64,000 nt of DNA from Sphingomonas sp. PP-CC-1A-547 (GTDB lineage: Bacteria > Pseudomonadota > Alphaproteobacteria > Sphingomonadales > Sphingomonadaceae), in contig NZ_RAPZ01000015.1 in NCBI RefSeq assembly GCF_003610375.1, forward strand, positions 157,071-221,070, given 5' to 3'. Below the pieces are notes generated by a model. The model was not told the DNA's origin. It did no database searches and was given only the letters and a program-made list of their open reading frames with translations. Shown one piece after another: positions 36,110-43,510 of the stretch (its first letter is position 1; each line of letters starts with the position of its first letter). The position numbers and the translations under genes are program-made.

Positions 36110-37363
36110 ATGGCCCGTATCGTGATGAAATTCGGCGGGACGTCGATGGCTGGGATCGAGCGTATCCGCAACGTCGCCGCGCGCGTGAAGCGCGAAGTCG
36201 ACGCCGGGAACCAGGTCGCCGTCGTCGTCTCCGCAATGGCCGGCGAGACCGACCGTCTGGTCGGCTTCTGCCGCGAGGCGTCGTCGCTGTACGACGCGAA
36301 GGAATATGACGTCGTCGTCTCGGCCGGCGAGCAGATCACGAGTGGCCTGCTCGCGATTGCTTTGCAGGCGGCCGGGTGCAAGGCGCGGAGCTGGCTCGGC
36401 TGGCAGTTGCCGATCAACACCTCGGACGCGCACGGATCGGCACGGATCGGCGAGATCGACACGGCCGCACTCGACGCGAGCCTCGCGGACGGCGTTGTCG
36501 CCGTGATTCCCGGTTTCCAGGGCGTCGCGGACGGCCAGCGCGTGACCACTTTGGGCCGCGGCGGCTCGGATACGTCGGCGGTGGCGATGGCAGCGGCGAT
36601 GAAGGCCGACCGCTGCGACATCTATACCGATGTCGACGGTGTCTACACGACCGACCCCAGGATCGTGCCCCGCGCACGGAAACTGAGCAAGGTCACGTAT
36701 GAGGAGATGCTGGAACTCGCCAGCGTCGGTGCCAAGGTGTTGCAGACGCGGTCTGTCGGCTTGGCGATGAAAGAGAATGTGCGTGTGCGCGTATTGTCCT
36801 CGTTCGAGGATGGCGACACCAATGATGGTCACCGCGGCACGTTGATCGTGGGCGAAGAGGAAATCGACGATATGGAACGCCAGCTCATCACCGGCATCGC
36901 GCACGACAAGAATGAGGCGAAGATCACGTTGACGCAGGTCAGCGATCGGCCCGGCTCGGTCGCGGCGATCTTCGCGCCGCTCGCCGATGCGGGGATCAAC
37001 GTTGACATGATCGTGCAGAACGTCGCGCATTCGACCGGCTCCACCGACGTGACGTTCACAGTGCCCGCAGCGGATCTGGCGCGCTCGCTCGACGTGCTCG
37101 ACAAGGCGAAGGACGCGATCGGCTATGCGACTATCGTCCACGATACGCGCGTCGCCAAGGTTTCGGTGGTGGGCGTCGGCATGCGCAGCCATGCGGGCGT
37201 CGCCGCGACGATGTTCACCACGCTCGGCGAGCGCGGGATCAACATCCAGGCGATCGCGACGTCGGAAATCAAGGTCAGCGTGCTGATCGAAGAGGATTAT
37301 ACCGAGCTGGCCGTGCGCGTGCTGCATACCGCGTATGGCTTGGATGCCGAAGACGCAGCGTAG
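36110..37363 (+). CDS. lysC: aspartate kinase
   Basis: 417 residues from ATG 36110 (MARIVMKFGGTSM), the family start. Phosphorylates aspartate at the head of the Lys/Thr/Met pathway; ThrC encoded in this window acts later in the same pathway. An amino-acid kinase domain (KFGGTSM, VVVSAMAGETDRL, TLGRGGSDTSAVAMAAAM, DIYTDVDGVYTTDPRI) occupies about 1-245. Two C-terminal ACT domains (ITLTQVSDRPGSVAAIF and VSVVGVGMRSHAGVAATMF) follow, the usual site of feedback inhibition by lysine and threonine. Confidence 0.97.
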   Translation: MARIVMKFGGTSMAGIERIRNVAARVKREVDAGNQVAVVVSAMAGETDRLVGFCREASSLYDAKEYDVVVSAGEQITSGLLAIALQAAGCKARSWLGWQLPINTSDAHGSARIGEIDTAALDASLADGVVAVIPGFQGVADGQRVTTLGRGGSDTSAVAMAAAMKADRCDIYTDVDGVYTTDPRIVPRARKLSKVTYEEMLELASVGAKVLQTRSVGLAMKENVRVRVLSSFEDGDTNDGHRGTLIVGEEEIDDMERQLITGIAHDKNEAKITLTQVSDRPGSVAAIFAPLADAGINVDMIVQNVAHSTGSTDVTFTVPAADLARSLDVLDKAKDAIGYATIVHDTRVAKVSVVGVGMRSHAGVAATMFTTLGERGINIQAIATSEIKVSVLIEEDYTELAVRVLHTAYGLDAEDAA

Positions 37364-37366
37364 GCG

Positions 37367-37831
37367 CTACCAGACTTCGACGGTGGGATCGAAGGCACCG
37401 TGCTTGCCGTGGCTGTCGATGGCGTGGAACACGATACGCGAGGGTATGAAGCTGTTGCCGCGGTATTCCGGCGTTACGGTGAGCTTGTCGATCAGGCCTT
37501 CGCTGACGAACCGACGCAGGGTGCCGATGATCAGCGTGCGTGCCTCCGCGGCCTGCGGGGGCACGTACACAATGTTCTGAGGAACGTCCTCGCCGCCCAG
37601 TTCCGCGGGGAACAGCAAAATCCCGGTGAGCTTGCCGTCCTTGGCGAGCGCCTGGGCGGCCTTGAGCGTCTTGACGTGCGAATAGTCGGGCATTGTCATG
37701 CGCGTTCTCCTTGCGTCGCGATCTCCGGGCATGCGGCTGGTCGCGACCGCCGGTGCGAATGTCGTTACGATGAACGACAGGCAGAGCAGTGCAAGCCGGG
37801 ACAGGCCTACAATTGAGCCGGGGTATTTCAT
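37367..37831 (-). CDS. conserved-looking hypothetical protein, possibly exported
   Basis: 154 residues from ATG 37831, or about 109 from an internal ATG (MTMPDYSHV). The longer form has a plausible signal peptide (LALLCLSFIVTTFAPAVA). The core has a helical segment (YSHVKTLKAAQALAKDGKLTGILLFPAE), VPQNIVYVPPQAAEARTLIIGTLRRFV, and a beta-rich end (VTPEYRGNSFIPSRIVFHAID). I do not recognise the family. It is convergent with lysC, with only 3 bases between the stops and no visible terminator. Confidence 0.65.
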   Translation of the reverse strand: MKYPGSIVGLSRLALLCLSFIVTTFAPAVATSRMPGDRDARRTRMTMPDYSHVKTLKAAQALAKDGKLTGILLFPAELGGEDVPQNIVYVPPQAAEARTLIIGTLRRFVSEGLIDKLTVTPEYRGNSFIPSRIVFHAIDSHGKHGAFDPTVEVW

Positions 37832-37938
37832 GGCGCCGACGATACAGGGTCCGCTTTGAACGTCCAGGCGAACCGCTCCCAGCTTAGAGTGCGGACGATG
37901 GTTTCGCTCCGTATATAAAATGATCTAAGGCGCGACGT

Positions 37939-38970
37939 ATGAACGACACATCTTCGATCGGGGCGGGCCGGCTGGCCCGCCGCATGGCGCGTGGCGCCGC
38001 ATTTCTGGGCAGCGAGGTCGCGATTCTCGGGGGCGCGATGTCGTGGGTGAGCGAGCGTCACCTCGTCTCGGCGATCTCCAACGCGGGTGGGTTCGGCGTG
38101 ATCGCGTGCGGCGCGATGACGCCTGCGTTGCTCGATACCGAGATCGCCGCGACCAAGGCTCTCACGACCAAGCCGTTCGGCGTGAACCTGATCACGATGC
38201 ACCCCGACCTGTTCGAGTTGATCGCGGTCTGCGCCAAGCACAAGGTCGGCCACGTCGTGCTCGCGGGTGGCCTGCCGCCCAAGGGCAGCATCGAGGCGAT
38301 CAAGGACACGGGCGCGAAGCTGATCGCGTTCTCGCCGGCGCTGGCGCTTGCCAAGAAGCTGATCCGGAGCGGCGTTGATGCGCTGGTGATCGAGGGGATG
38401 GAGGCCGGCGGGCATATCGGACCGGTCTCGACCAGCGTGCTGGCGCAGGAGATGCTGCCTGAGATCGCGGAACAGGTGCCGGTGTTCGTCGCGGGCGGGA
38501 TCGGTCGCGGCGAGGCGATCGCGGGGTATCTCGACATGGGTGCGGCGGGCGTCCAGCTGGGCACGCTGTTCGTCTGCGCGACCGAATCGATCGCGCATGC
38601 CAATTTCAAGAAGGCGTTCATCCGGGCGTCGGCACGCGATGCGATCGCCAGCGTGCAGATCGACGCGCGGCTTCCGGTGATCCCGGTCCGCGCGCTGAAG
38701 AACGCGTCGAGCGAGCTGTTCACGGCGAAGCAGCGCGAGGTCGCCGGGCATCTCGACGGTGGCCGCGTGGAAATGGCCGAGGCGCAGTTGCAGATCGAGC
38801 ATTACTGGGCGGGTGCGTTGCGGCGTGCGGTGATCGACGGCGATGTCGAGCATGGCTCAGTGATGGCGGGCCAGTCGGTCGGCATGGTCAAGCGCGAGGA
38901 GCCGGTCGCGGACATCATCGGCGGGCTGATGGCGCAGGCTGCGGCGGCGCTGGAAGCGCGCGCGGTTTAA
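37939..38970 (+). CDS. nitronate monooxygenase / 2-nitropropane dioxygenase family flavoprotein
   Basis: 343 residues. An FMN-dependent TIM-barrel oxidoreductase of the NMO/FabK-like family (PF03060). Seen are GAMSWVSERHLVSAISNAGGFGVIACGAM at the N-terminus, KPFGVNLITMHPDL, the VIEGMEAGGHIGPVST FMN-binding motif (about 148-163) with its histidine, and PVFVAGGIGRGEAIAGYLDMGAAGVQLGTLF. Members oxidise alkyl nitronates or act as enoyl-ACP reductases; the C-terminal QSVGMVKREEPVADII is shared with the FabK-like branch. The substrate is not decided by sequence. Confidence 0.92.
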   Translation: MNDTSSIGAGRLARRMARGAAFLGSEVAILGGAMSWVSERHLVSAISNAGGFGVIACGAMTPALLDTEIAATKALTTKPFGVNLITMHPDLFELIAVCAKHKVGHVVLAGGLPPKGSIEAIKDTGAKLIAFSPALALAKKLIRSGVDALVIEGMEAGGHIGPVSTSVLAQEMLPEIAEQVPVFVAGGIGRGEAIAGYLDMGAAGVQLGTLFVCATESIAHANFKKAFIRASARDAIASVQIDARLPVIPVRALKNASSELFTAKQREVAGHLDGGRVEMAEAQLQIEHYWAGALRRAVIDGDVEHGSVMAGQSVGMVKREEPVADIIGGLMAQAAAALEARAV

Positions 38971-39410
38971 CTTCCGATCCTCCCCCGCAAGGGGGAGGTG
39001 GCTGGCGCTTGCCAGACGGAGGGGGGGGATAGCGAAACGTCTGTTCCGTGTCCTCCCCCTCCGTCACCTGCGGCGCCACCTCCCCCTTGCGGGGGAGGAT
39101 CGAGAGGGCGGCGTCTTCTGCTCAAGCGGTGATGCTCATACAGGCGCTTACCAAGCACCACCCCGGCGGAGGCCGGGGCCCAATTGGGGGCGTCGCTGAC
39201 TGAGGTCGCGCTTCGTTACTGCAACCTTTCCAATTGGGCCCCGGCCTTCGCCGGGGTGGAGGTAGCTTGGGGACAGCCAAAGCTCTCCCGCCAAACCCCA
39301 ACCCCAACCCCATCCACTCTCCACTCGCCGCAAAGCGCGTACGGCTTACGTCTCGTTAACCTAACCCATGCATAGAGTGTCCCGTCGGGGGACGTCATGA
39401 GGTGGTTGCG
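38971..39410. other. 440-base gap holding two palindromic repeat elements
   Basis: 38975-39102 is an inverted repeat with CCTCCCCCGCAAGGGGGAGG at the left and CCTCCCCCTTGCGGGGGAGG at the right, with TGGC/GCCA inside. 39157-39259 is copy 3 of the CACCCCGGC...CAATTGG composite repeat, sharing the core stretch GTTACTGCAACCTT with copy 1. The remaining ~150 bases before the lipoprotein gene are unmarked (a short C/A-rich run AACCCCAACCCCAACCCC at 39293-39310). I see no gene. Confidence 0.85.
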
Positions 39411-40169
39411 ATGAGTCGTCGGTTTGCTTTGCTGTCCGTTACCGCGCTGGGCCTGCTGGCTGGCTGCGCACAGAAACCACGGACCGTGGCTGCCGTCGCG
39501 CCGCCCGTGATCATGGTGCCAGTGCCTGCGCCCGTGATGCCGAAGGGCGCGTCGCCCACCATCGTCATCCCGGTCGCGCTGGCGGACGGCACCTATCCGA
39601 CACCGAATCGCAACCTGACGACGTCCGCCAAGGTCTGGCATCTCCGCGCTGCGCTCAACGTCGCCGCACTGGCATGTCGCGGGCCGCAGGAGGTGGTGAT
39701 CGTCGCGGGCTACAACGCGCTACTCGCGGCGCAGAAGCCGGTGCTCGCCAAGGCCGAGGCGACCTATGCCAGCGAGTACAAGTCGGGCGGCGGCGACTGG
39801 CAGGATCGCTACGACGATTCGATGACGCGCCTCTACAACTTCTTCTCGCAGTCGCCCGCACGCGATGACTTCTGCGCCGCGGCGCAGACGGTTCTCGCGC
39901 AGAGCGCCGGTCTGACGGCCGAGGCATTGCCCGTTTTCGCTGCACAGAATCTCCCCGTGCTCGAGCGGCCGTTTACCGATTTCTACCGCGCGGTCGACGC
40001 GTGGCGGGGTCGCACCGTACGTCCGGTCCAGCCGCAGCTGATGGTCTCGCGCCAATATGCGTCGAACATGCCGGTGCAGACGGTCACGCAGGCGCGGCTC
40101 CAGCCGATCTCGCAGCCGGTGCCACCCGCGCAGCCGCGCCTGAAGCTGGATCCCAGCGTTTTTCAGTAG
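39411..40169 (+). CDS. lipoprotein of unknown function
   Basis: 252 residues from ATG 39411 (MSRRFALLSVTALGLLAGCAQ). The LLAGC lipobox predicts lipidation at about Cys19. A Pro/Val-rich tether (VAPPVIMVPVPAPVMP) is followed by an alpha-helical domain of ~150 residues (KVWHLRAALNVAALACRGPQE, YNALLAAQKPVLAKAEATYASEYK, DDSMTRLYNFFSQSPARDDFCAAA) with two cysteines that could pair. The C-terminus is Gln/Pro-rich. Its last 7 bases overlap the convergent VOC gene. I do not recognise a named family. Confidence 0.85.
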   Translation: MSRRFALLSVTALGLLAGCAQKPRTVAAVAPPVIMVPVPAPVMPKGASPTIVIPVALADGTYPTPNRNLTTSAKVWHLRAALNVAALACRGPQEVVIVAGYNALLAAQKPVLAKAEATYASEYKSGGGDWQDRYDDSMTRLYNFFSQSPARDDFCAAAQTVLAQSAGLTAEALPVFAAQNLPVLERPFTDFYRAVDAWRGRTVRPVQPQLMVSRQYASNMPVQTVTQARLQPISQPVPPAQPRLKLDPSVFQ

Positions 40170-40579
40170 GCTGATCGGGCCTTGATGGGCGATCCGACCG
40201 ACCAGTTATGGCCGAACGGATCGCGCACCTGGCCGTAGCGATCACCCCAGAACTGGTCGGCGACGGGCATCGTCACGACCGCTCCCGCCGCGACCGCACG
40301 ATCCACCCAGGCGTCGGTGTCGTCGACCCTGAGATGCAGGGTTATGCCGGCGGGTTCGGGCTCGGCATGACCACGCCATTCGGGAAACTCGTCGGACAGC
40401 ATCAGCCAGGCGTCGTTGATTCGCAAGCTGGCCTGCATCAGCCGAACGCCGTCGTCTGCGAAGTTCGTCTCGACGAGGGTCGCGGCAAACGCAGCCTCGT
40501 AGAATGCGAGCGCGTCGCGTCCTCGCTGGTCACGGATGACGAGGAACGGTGTGATTCCGCTGGTGGGACGATCGGCCAT
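40163..40579 (-). CDS. VOC (glyoxalase/PhnB-like) family protein
   Basis: 138 residues, two beta-alpha-beta-beta-beta modules. Seen are TPFLVIRDQRGRDALAFYEAAFAATLVE at the N-terminus, INDAWLMLSDEFPEW, TLHLRVDDTDAWVDRAVAAGAVVTMP and the terminal YGQVRDPFGHNWSVGS, characteristic of PhnB-like members. The metal-binding pattern of true glyoxalases is incomplete, so an enzymatic role is uncertain. It overlaps the convergent lipoprotein gene by 7 bases. Confidence 0.88.
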   Translation of the reverse strand: MADRPTSGITPFLVIRDQRGRDALAFYEAAFAATLVETNFADDGVRLMQASLRINDAWLMLSDEFPEWRGHAEPEPAGITLHLRVDDTDAWVDRAVAAGAVVTMPVADQFWGDRYGQVRDPFGHNWSVGSPIKARSAY

Positions 40580-40696
40580 GCGAGTCTCCTGCGTTGAACC
40601 CTGCCAGCGTACGCCGCTCGCCCGCCCCCGACCAGTGCCGACATGATGAAGGCAAAGCTTGGCTTACCTGCAAAGACTGGGTTAACAGCCGCCGGA

Positions 40697-41155
40697 ATGG
40701 CTGAGGTTTCAGATCGTCCGGCGGAAGGCCGCTTCGAAGGGCGCGAGCACCGGTTTCCCGTGCGCGTGTATTTCGAGGACACCGATCTGTCGGGTGCGGT
40801 CTATCACGCCAATTACCTGCGCTACATGGAACGCGCGCGGTCGGACATGCTGCGGCTAGGCGGGATCGACCAGCGCGCGACGTTCGAGGCAGGCGAAGGC
40901 TCGTACGCGATCGCCAGCGTCGCCATCCGCTACGCCGCACCGGCGAAGCTCGACGACGCCTTGTTGGTCGTCTCGCGGATACGCCGTGTCCGCTCGGCCG
41001 GGGTCACCATTCATCAAAGGGTCATGCGCGACGGGCTTGTCTTGGCCGAGGCGGACGTGGTGGCGGCATTGGTCGCTCCCAACGGCCGTCCACGCCGCCA
41101 GCCGCGCGCCTGGATCGATATCTACGAACGCCTTGTCTGGCAGGGGGAAGCATGA
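40697..41155 (+). CDS. ybgC: acyl-CoA thioesterase YbgC, Tol-Pal associated
   Basis: 152 residues from ATG 40697 (an ATG at 40643 in the same frame is less likely). A hot-dog fold 4-hydroxybenzoyl-CoA-type thioesterase with the catalytic aspartate in VYFEDTDLSGAVYHANYLRYMERARSD-type motif (Asp at about 34). It hydrolyses short to medium acyl-CoAs and is linked to phospholipid metabolism at the inner membrane. It is the first gene of ybgC-tolQ-tolR-tolA-tolB-pal, and overlaps tolQ by 4 bases. Confidence 0.93.
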   Translation: MAEVSDRPAEGRFEGREHRFPVRVYFEDTDLSGAVYHANYLRYMERARSDMLRLGGIDQRATFEAGEGSYAIASVAIRYAAPAKLDDALLVVSRIRRVRSAGVTIHQRVMRDGLVLAEADVVAALVAPNGRPRRQPRAWIDIYERLVWQGEA

Positions 41156-41844
41156 ATCCGGTGTTGACTATGGATAGCGCGACGCTGTCGCCGATCCACT
41201 TGTTCCTCCAGGCCGACTGGGTGGTGAAGGGCGTGATGATCGGGCTGTTGCTAGCCAGCATCTGGACCTGGGCGCTGATCGTCGCGTTCTGGCGGCGGAT
41301 CGGCAAGACGCGCAAGGGCATGACCCGGTTCGAGCGCGATTTCTGGAAGGCCGAGGATATCGACGTCTTCTACAAGGCGGAGGGCGAGAACGACCTCCCG
41401 TCGGCACGCGTGTTCGCGGCGGGCGTGACCGAGTGGCGGCGCTCGACCGCGGGTGGCACGATCGACAAGAGTGGCACGCGCCAGCGGCTGGCGACGACGA
41501 TGGGCGCAGCGGTGGCTGGCGAGATCGACAAGCTGTCGGATCGGCTGAACGTGCTGGCGACGGTCGGCTCGGTGGCGCCGTTCGTCGGGTTGTTCGGTAC
41601 GGTGTGGGGGATCATGCGGAGCTTCACCAGCATCGCGGCGGCGCAGAACACGTCGCTGGCGGTGGTGGCGCCAGGGATCGCGGAGGCCCTTTTCGCAACC
41701 GCGATCGGCCTGTTCGCGGCCATTCCCGCGGTGATCGCGTACAACCGGTTCAGCCACGGCATCAATCGGATCGAGGCGAGCCTCAACCGCTTCGCCGACG
41801 GTTTCCACACGACCTTGAGCCGCCAGCTGGACGGGTCGCGCTAA
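41152..41844 (+). CDS. tolQ: Tol-Pal system protein TolQ
   Basis: 230 residues with three membrane helices (about 15-37, 130-155, 170-195). TolQ and TolR form the proton-driven stator of the Tol-Pal machine, which draws in the outer membrane during division. Signatures seen are VGSVAPFVGLFGTVWGIMRSF and VAPGIAEALFATAIGLFAAIPAV. It is coupled to ybgC and followed at 1 base by tolR. Confidence 0.97.
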   Translation: MNPVLTMDSATLSPIHLFLQADWVVKGVMIGLLLASIWTWALIVAFWRRIGKTRKGMTRFERDFWKAEDIDVFYKAEGENDLPSARVFAAGVTEWRRSTAGGTIDKSGTRQRLATTMGAAVAGEIDKLSDRLNVLATVGSVAPFVGLFGTVWGIMRSFTSIAAAQNTSLAVVAPGIAEALFATAIGLFAAIPAVIAYNRFSHGINRIEASLNRFADGFHTTLSRQLDGSR

Positions 41845-41845
41845 G

Positions 41846-42283
41846 GTGGCGATGAACCTTCCTTCGTCGCGGGGGCGTGGGCGGCGGGCGCCGATGGCGG
41901 ATATCAATGTTACGCCGCTGGTCGACGTGATGCTCGTGCTGCTGATCATCTTCATGGTGACCGCGCCGCTGATGACCGCGGGTGTGCCGGTGAATCTGCC
42001 CGACGCGCGCGCGAAGGCGTTGGACCAGGAGCAGAAGCCGGTCGAGATCTCGATGGACGGCACCGGCGCGCTGTTCATAGACAAGGATCAGGTGACCGAT
42101 GATGCGCTGCCGGTTCGGCTTGCCGCGATCGCCGCCAGCCGTGCGGTCGGCGACGAGCCGCAGGTGCTGCTGCGTGCGGACCGGAAGCTCGATTACGGCC
42201 GCGTGATGCGCGTAATGGGCGAACTCAACCGCGCCGGGCTGAACCGCGTCGCGCTGGTGACCGTCGAGGGTAATCAGAACTGA
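41846..42283 (+). CDS. tolR: Tol-Pal system protein TolR
   Basis: 145 residues from GTG 41846 (ATG 41852 is equally possible). An ExbD/TolR protein: one N-terminal helix with the essential proton-carrying aspartate in INVTPLVDVMLVLLIIFMV, then a periplasmic domain (VEISMDGTGALFIDKDQV, VLLRADRKLDYGRVMRVMGELNRAGLNRVALVT). It works with TolQ and contacts TolA. Confidence 0.97.
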   Translation: MAMNLPSSRGRGRRAPMADINVTPLVDVMLVLLIIFMVTAPLMTAGVPVNLPDARAKALDQEQKPVEISMDGTGALFIDKDQVTDDALPVRLAAIAASRAVGDEPQVLLRADRKLDYGRVMRVMGELNRAGLNRVALVTVEGNQN

Positions 42284-42293
42284 TGGCTGGCTG

Positions 42294-43331
42294 ATGGACC
42301 GTTCGGAGAAGATCGGCCTTGGCGTCGCGGTCGTCGGGCACGTCCTGCTGTTCGGCGCGCTGTCGCTTGGCTTTCTCGGTGCGCCCGAACTGCCGAAGAA
42401 GATCGAGCAGCAGCCGATCGACGTGAGCCTCGTGCCCGACGTCGCGCTGGAAGCGACCGCGCCGCAATCGGTGGAGACGCCGGCCGAATCGGTTGCGCCG
42501 GACGAGGGTGCGCCCGAGGATGCCGCGCCGCCTGCTCCGGAAGAGGCTGAGCCTGAGCCGCAGCTTGACCCCGTACCGCCTGCGCCGCAGCCGAAGCCCG
42601 CGCCGCCCAAACCGGCGCCCAAGCCGCAACCGGCACCCGAGCCGAAGCCTCAACCCAAACCCAAGCCCGCGCCGCCGAAACCCGTCGCAAAGCCCGCGCC
42701 GGTCCCAAAGCCCGTCGTGAAGCCACAACCAAAGGCCGAGAAGGCGCCACCCGCCAAGGCTGCGCCCGCGAAGTCCGCGCCGACCAAGGCTGCGGCGAAA
42801 CCGAGCGCCGCGCCCGCGAAGACGTCGTCGTCCGCGTCGTCGGCCAAGCCCGCCAAGCCGTCCTCGACCAAGGGCAGCGGCTCGACCGCCGAGGCGAAGG
42901 CGTCGCGGCCACGCGGGTCGCGGCTCGGCGACAATTTCCTGAAGGGGCTGTCGGCCGACCCGTCGCCGAGCAAGTCGGAAGCGCCCAAGGCGGCCAAGCT
43001 CGGCGCACAGGCGGCGGCGAACATCGGCTCGGCGATCCTGCGGCAGGTGCAGCCTTGCGCCAACCGCCAGGTCACGCCGGGGCCCGGCGCCGAGCGGATC
43101 CGCGTGACGATCAACCTGAAGCTCAACCGCGACGGCACGCTGAAATCACGGCCGACGATCAGCGGTCATGCCGGCGTCGACGACGACAACCGGCGCTATG
43201 TCGACCGCGTCGACGATCTGGCGATCGCCACCTTCGTCGGGTGTTCGCCGCTCCGCGGTTTGCCCGACGACCTGTATGACGTGCAGAACGGCTGGAGCAA
43301 TTTCAGCCTGCGCTACAAACTTCCCGGCTGA
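42294..43331 (+). CDS. tolA: Tol-Pal system protein TolA
   Basis: 345 residues. An N-terminal membrane anchor (IGLGVAVVGHVLLFGALSLGFL), a long Pro/Ala/Lys-rich periplasm-spanning region (about 60-215, many PKP and APAK repeats), and a C-terminal domain of the TonB/TolA type (ILRQVQPCANRQVTPGP, IRVTINLKLNRDGTLKSRPTISGH, FVGCSPLRGLPDDLYDVQNGW) that reaches Pal and TolB. The Pro/Lys linker, in place of the Ala-rich helix of enterobacteria, is usual in this group. Confidence 0.94.
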   Translation: MDRSEKIGLGVAVVGHVLLFGALSLGFLGAPELPKKIEQQPIDVSLVPDVALEATAPQSVETPAESVAPDEGAPEDAAPPAPEEAEPEPQLDPVPPAPQPKPAPPKPAPKPQPAPEPKPQPKPKPAPPKPVAKPAPVPKPVVKPQPKAEKAPPAKAAPAKSAPTKAAAKPSAAPAKTSSSASSAKPAKPSSTKGSGSTAEAKASRPRGSRLGDNFLKGLSADPSPSKSEAPKAAKLGAQAAANIGSAILRQVQPCANRQVTPGPGAERIRVTINLKLNRDGTLKSRPTISGHAGVDDDNRRYVDRVDDLAIATFVGCSPLRGLPDDLYDVQNGWSNFSLRYKLPG

Positions 43332-43399
43332 GGATGTCCGTTATGACTCGATCGATCCTGGGGTTTTTCCCTTCGCGCCAGCAGCCTTCCGTTGAGAAA

Positions 43400-43506
43400 C
43401 ACCACCCCGGCGAAGGCCGGGGCCCAATTGCGAAGGTCGATGTAATGATGCGCAACGCTCCCTCAGCGGCGTCCCCCAATTGGGCCCCGGCCTCCGCCGG
43501 GGTGGA
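43400..43506. repeat. composite palindromic repeat inside the 5' end of the tolB frame, copy 4 (inverted)
   Basis: ACCACCCCGGCGAAGGCCGG with GGCCCAATTG, a ~40-base core, then CCCCCAATTGGGCCCCGGCC and TCCGCCGGGGTGG. Its core read on the reverse strand (GGGGACGCCGCTGAG) matches the core of copy 1 at 17975-17990, so this copy is in the opposite orientation. It separates an upstream ATG (43334) from the tolB signal peptide and ends in GGTGGAGG, usable as a Shine-Dalgarno for the starts at 43511/43514. Confidence 0.88.
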
Positions 43507-43510
43507 GGCT

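Noticed and set aside
36110..37363. Possible second start of lysC upstream (frame open to 35933)
   Set aside because: The upstream codons overlap the divergent ubiG gene, and the conserved kinase N-terminus begins at ATG 36110.
38975..39259. Possible CRISPR array, because several palindromic units lie close together
   Set aside because: There are only two units of different families, with no regular repeat-spacer spacing and no cas genes in the window.
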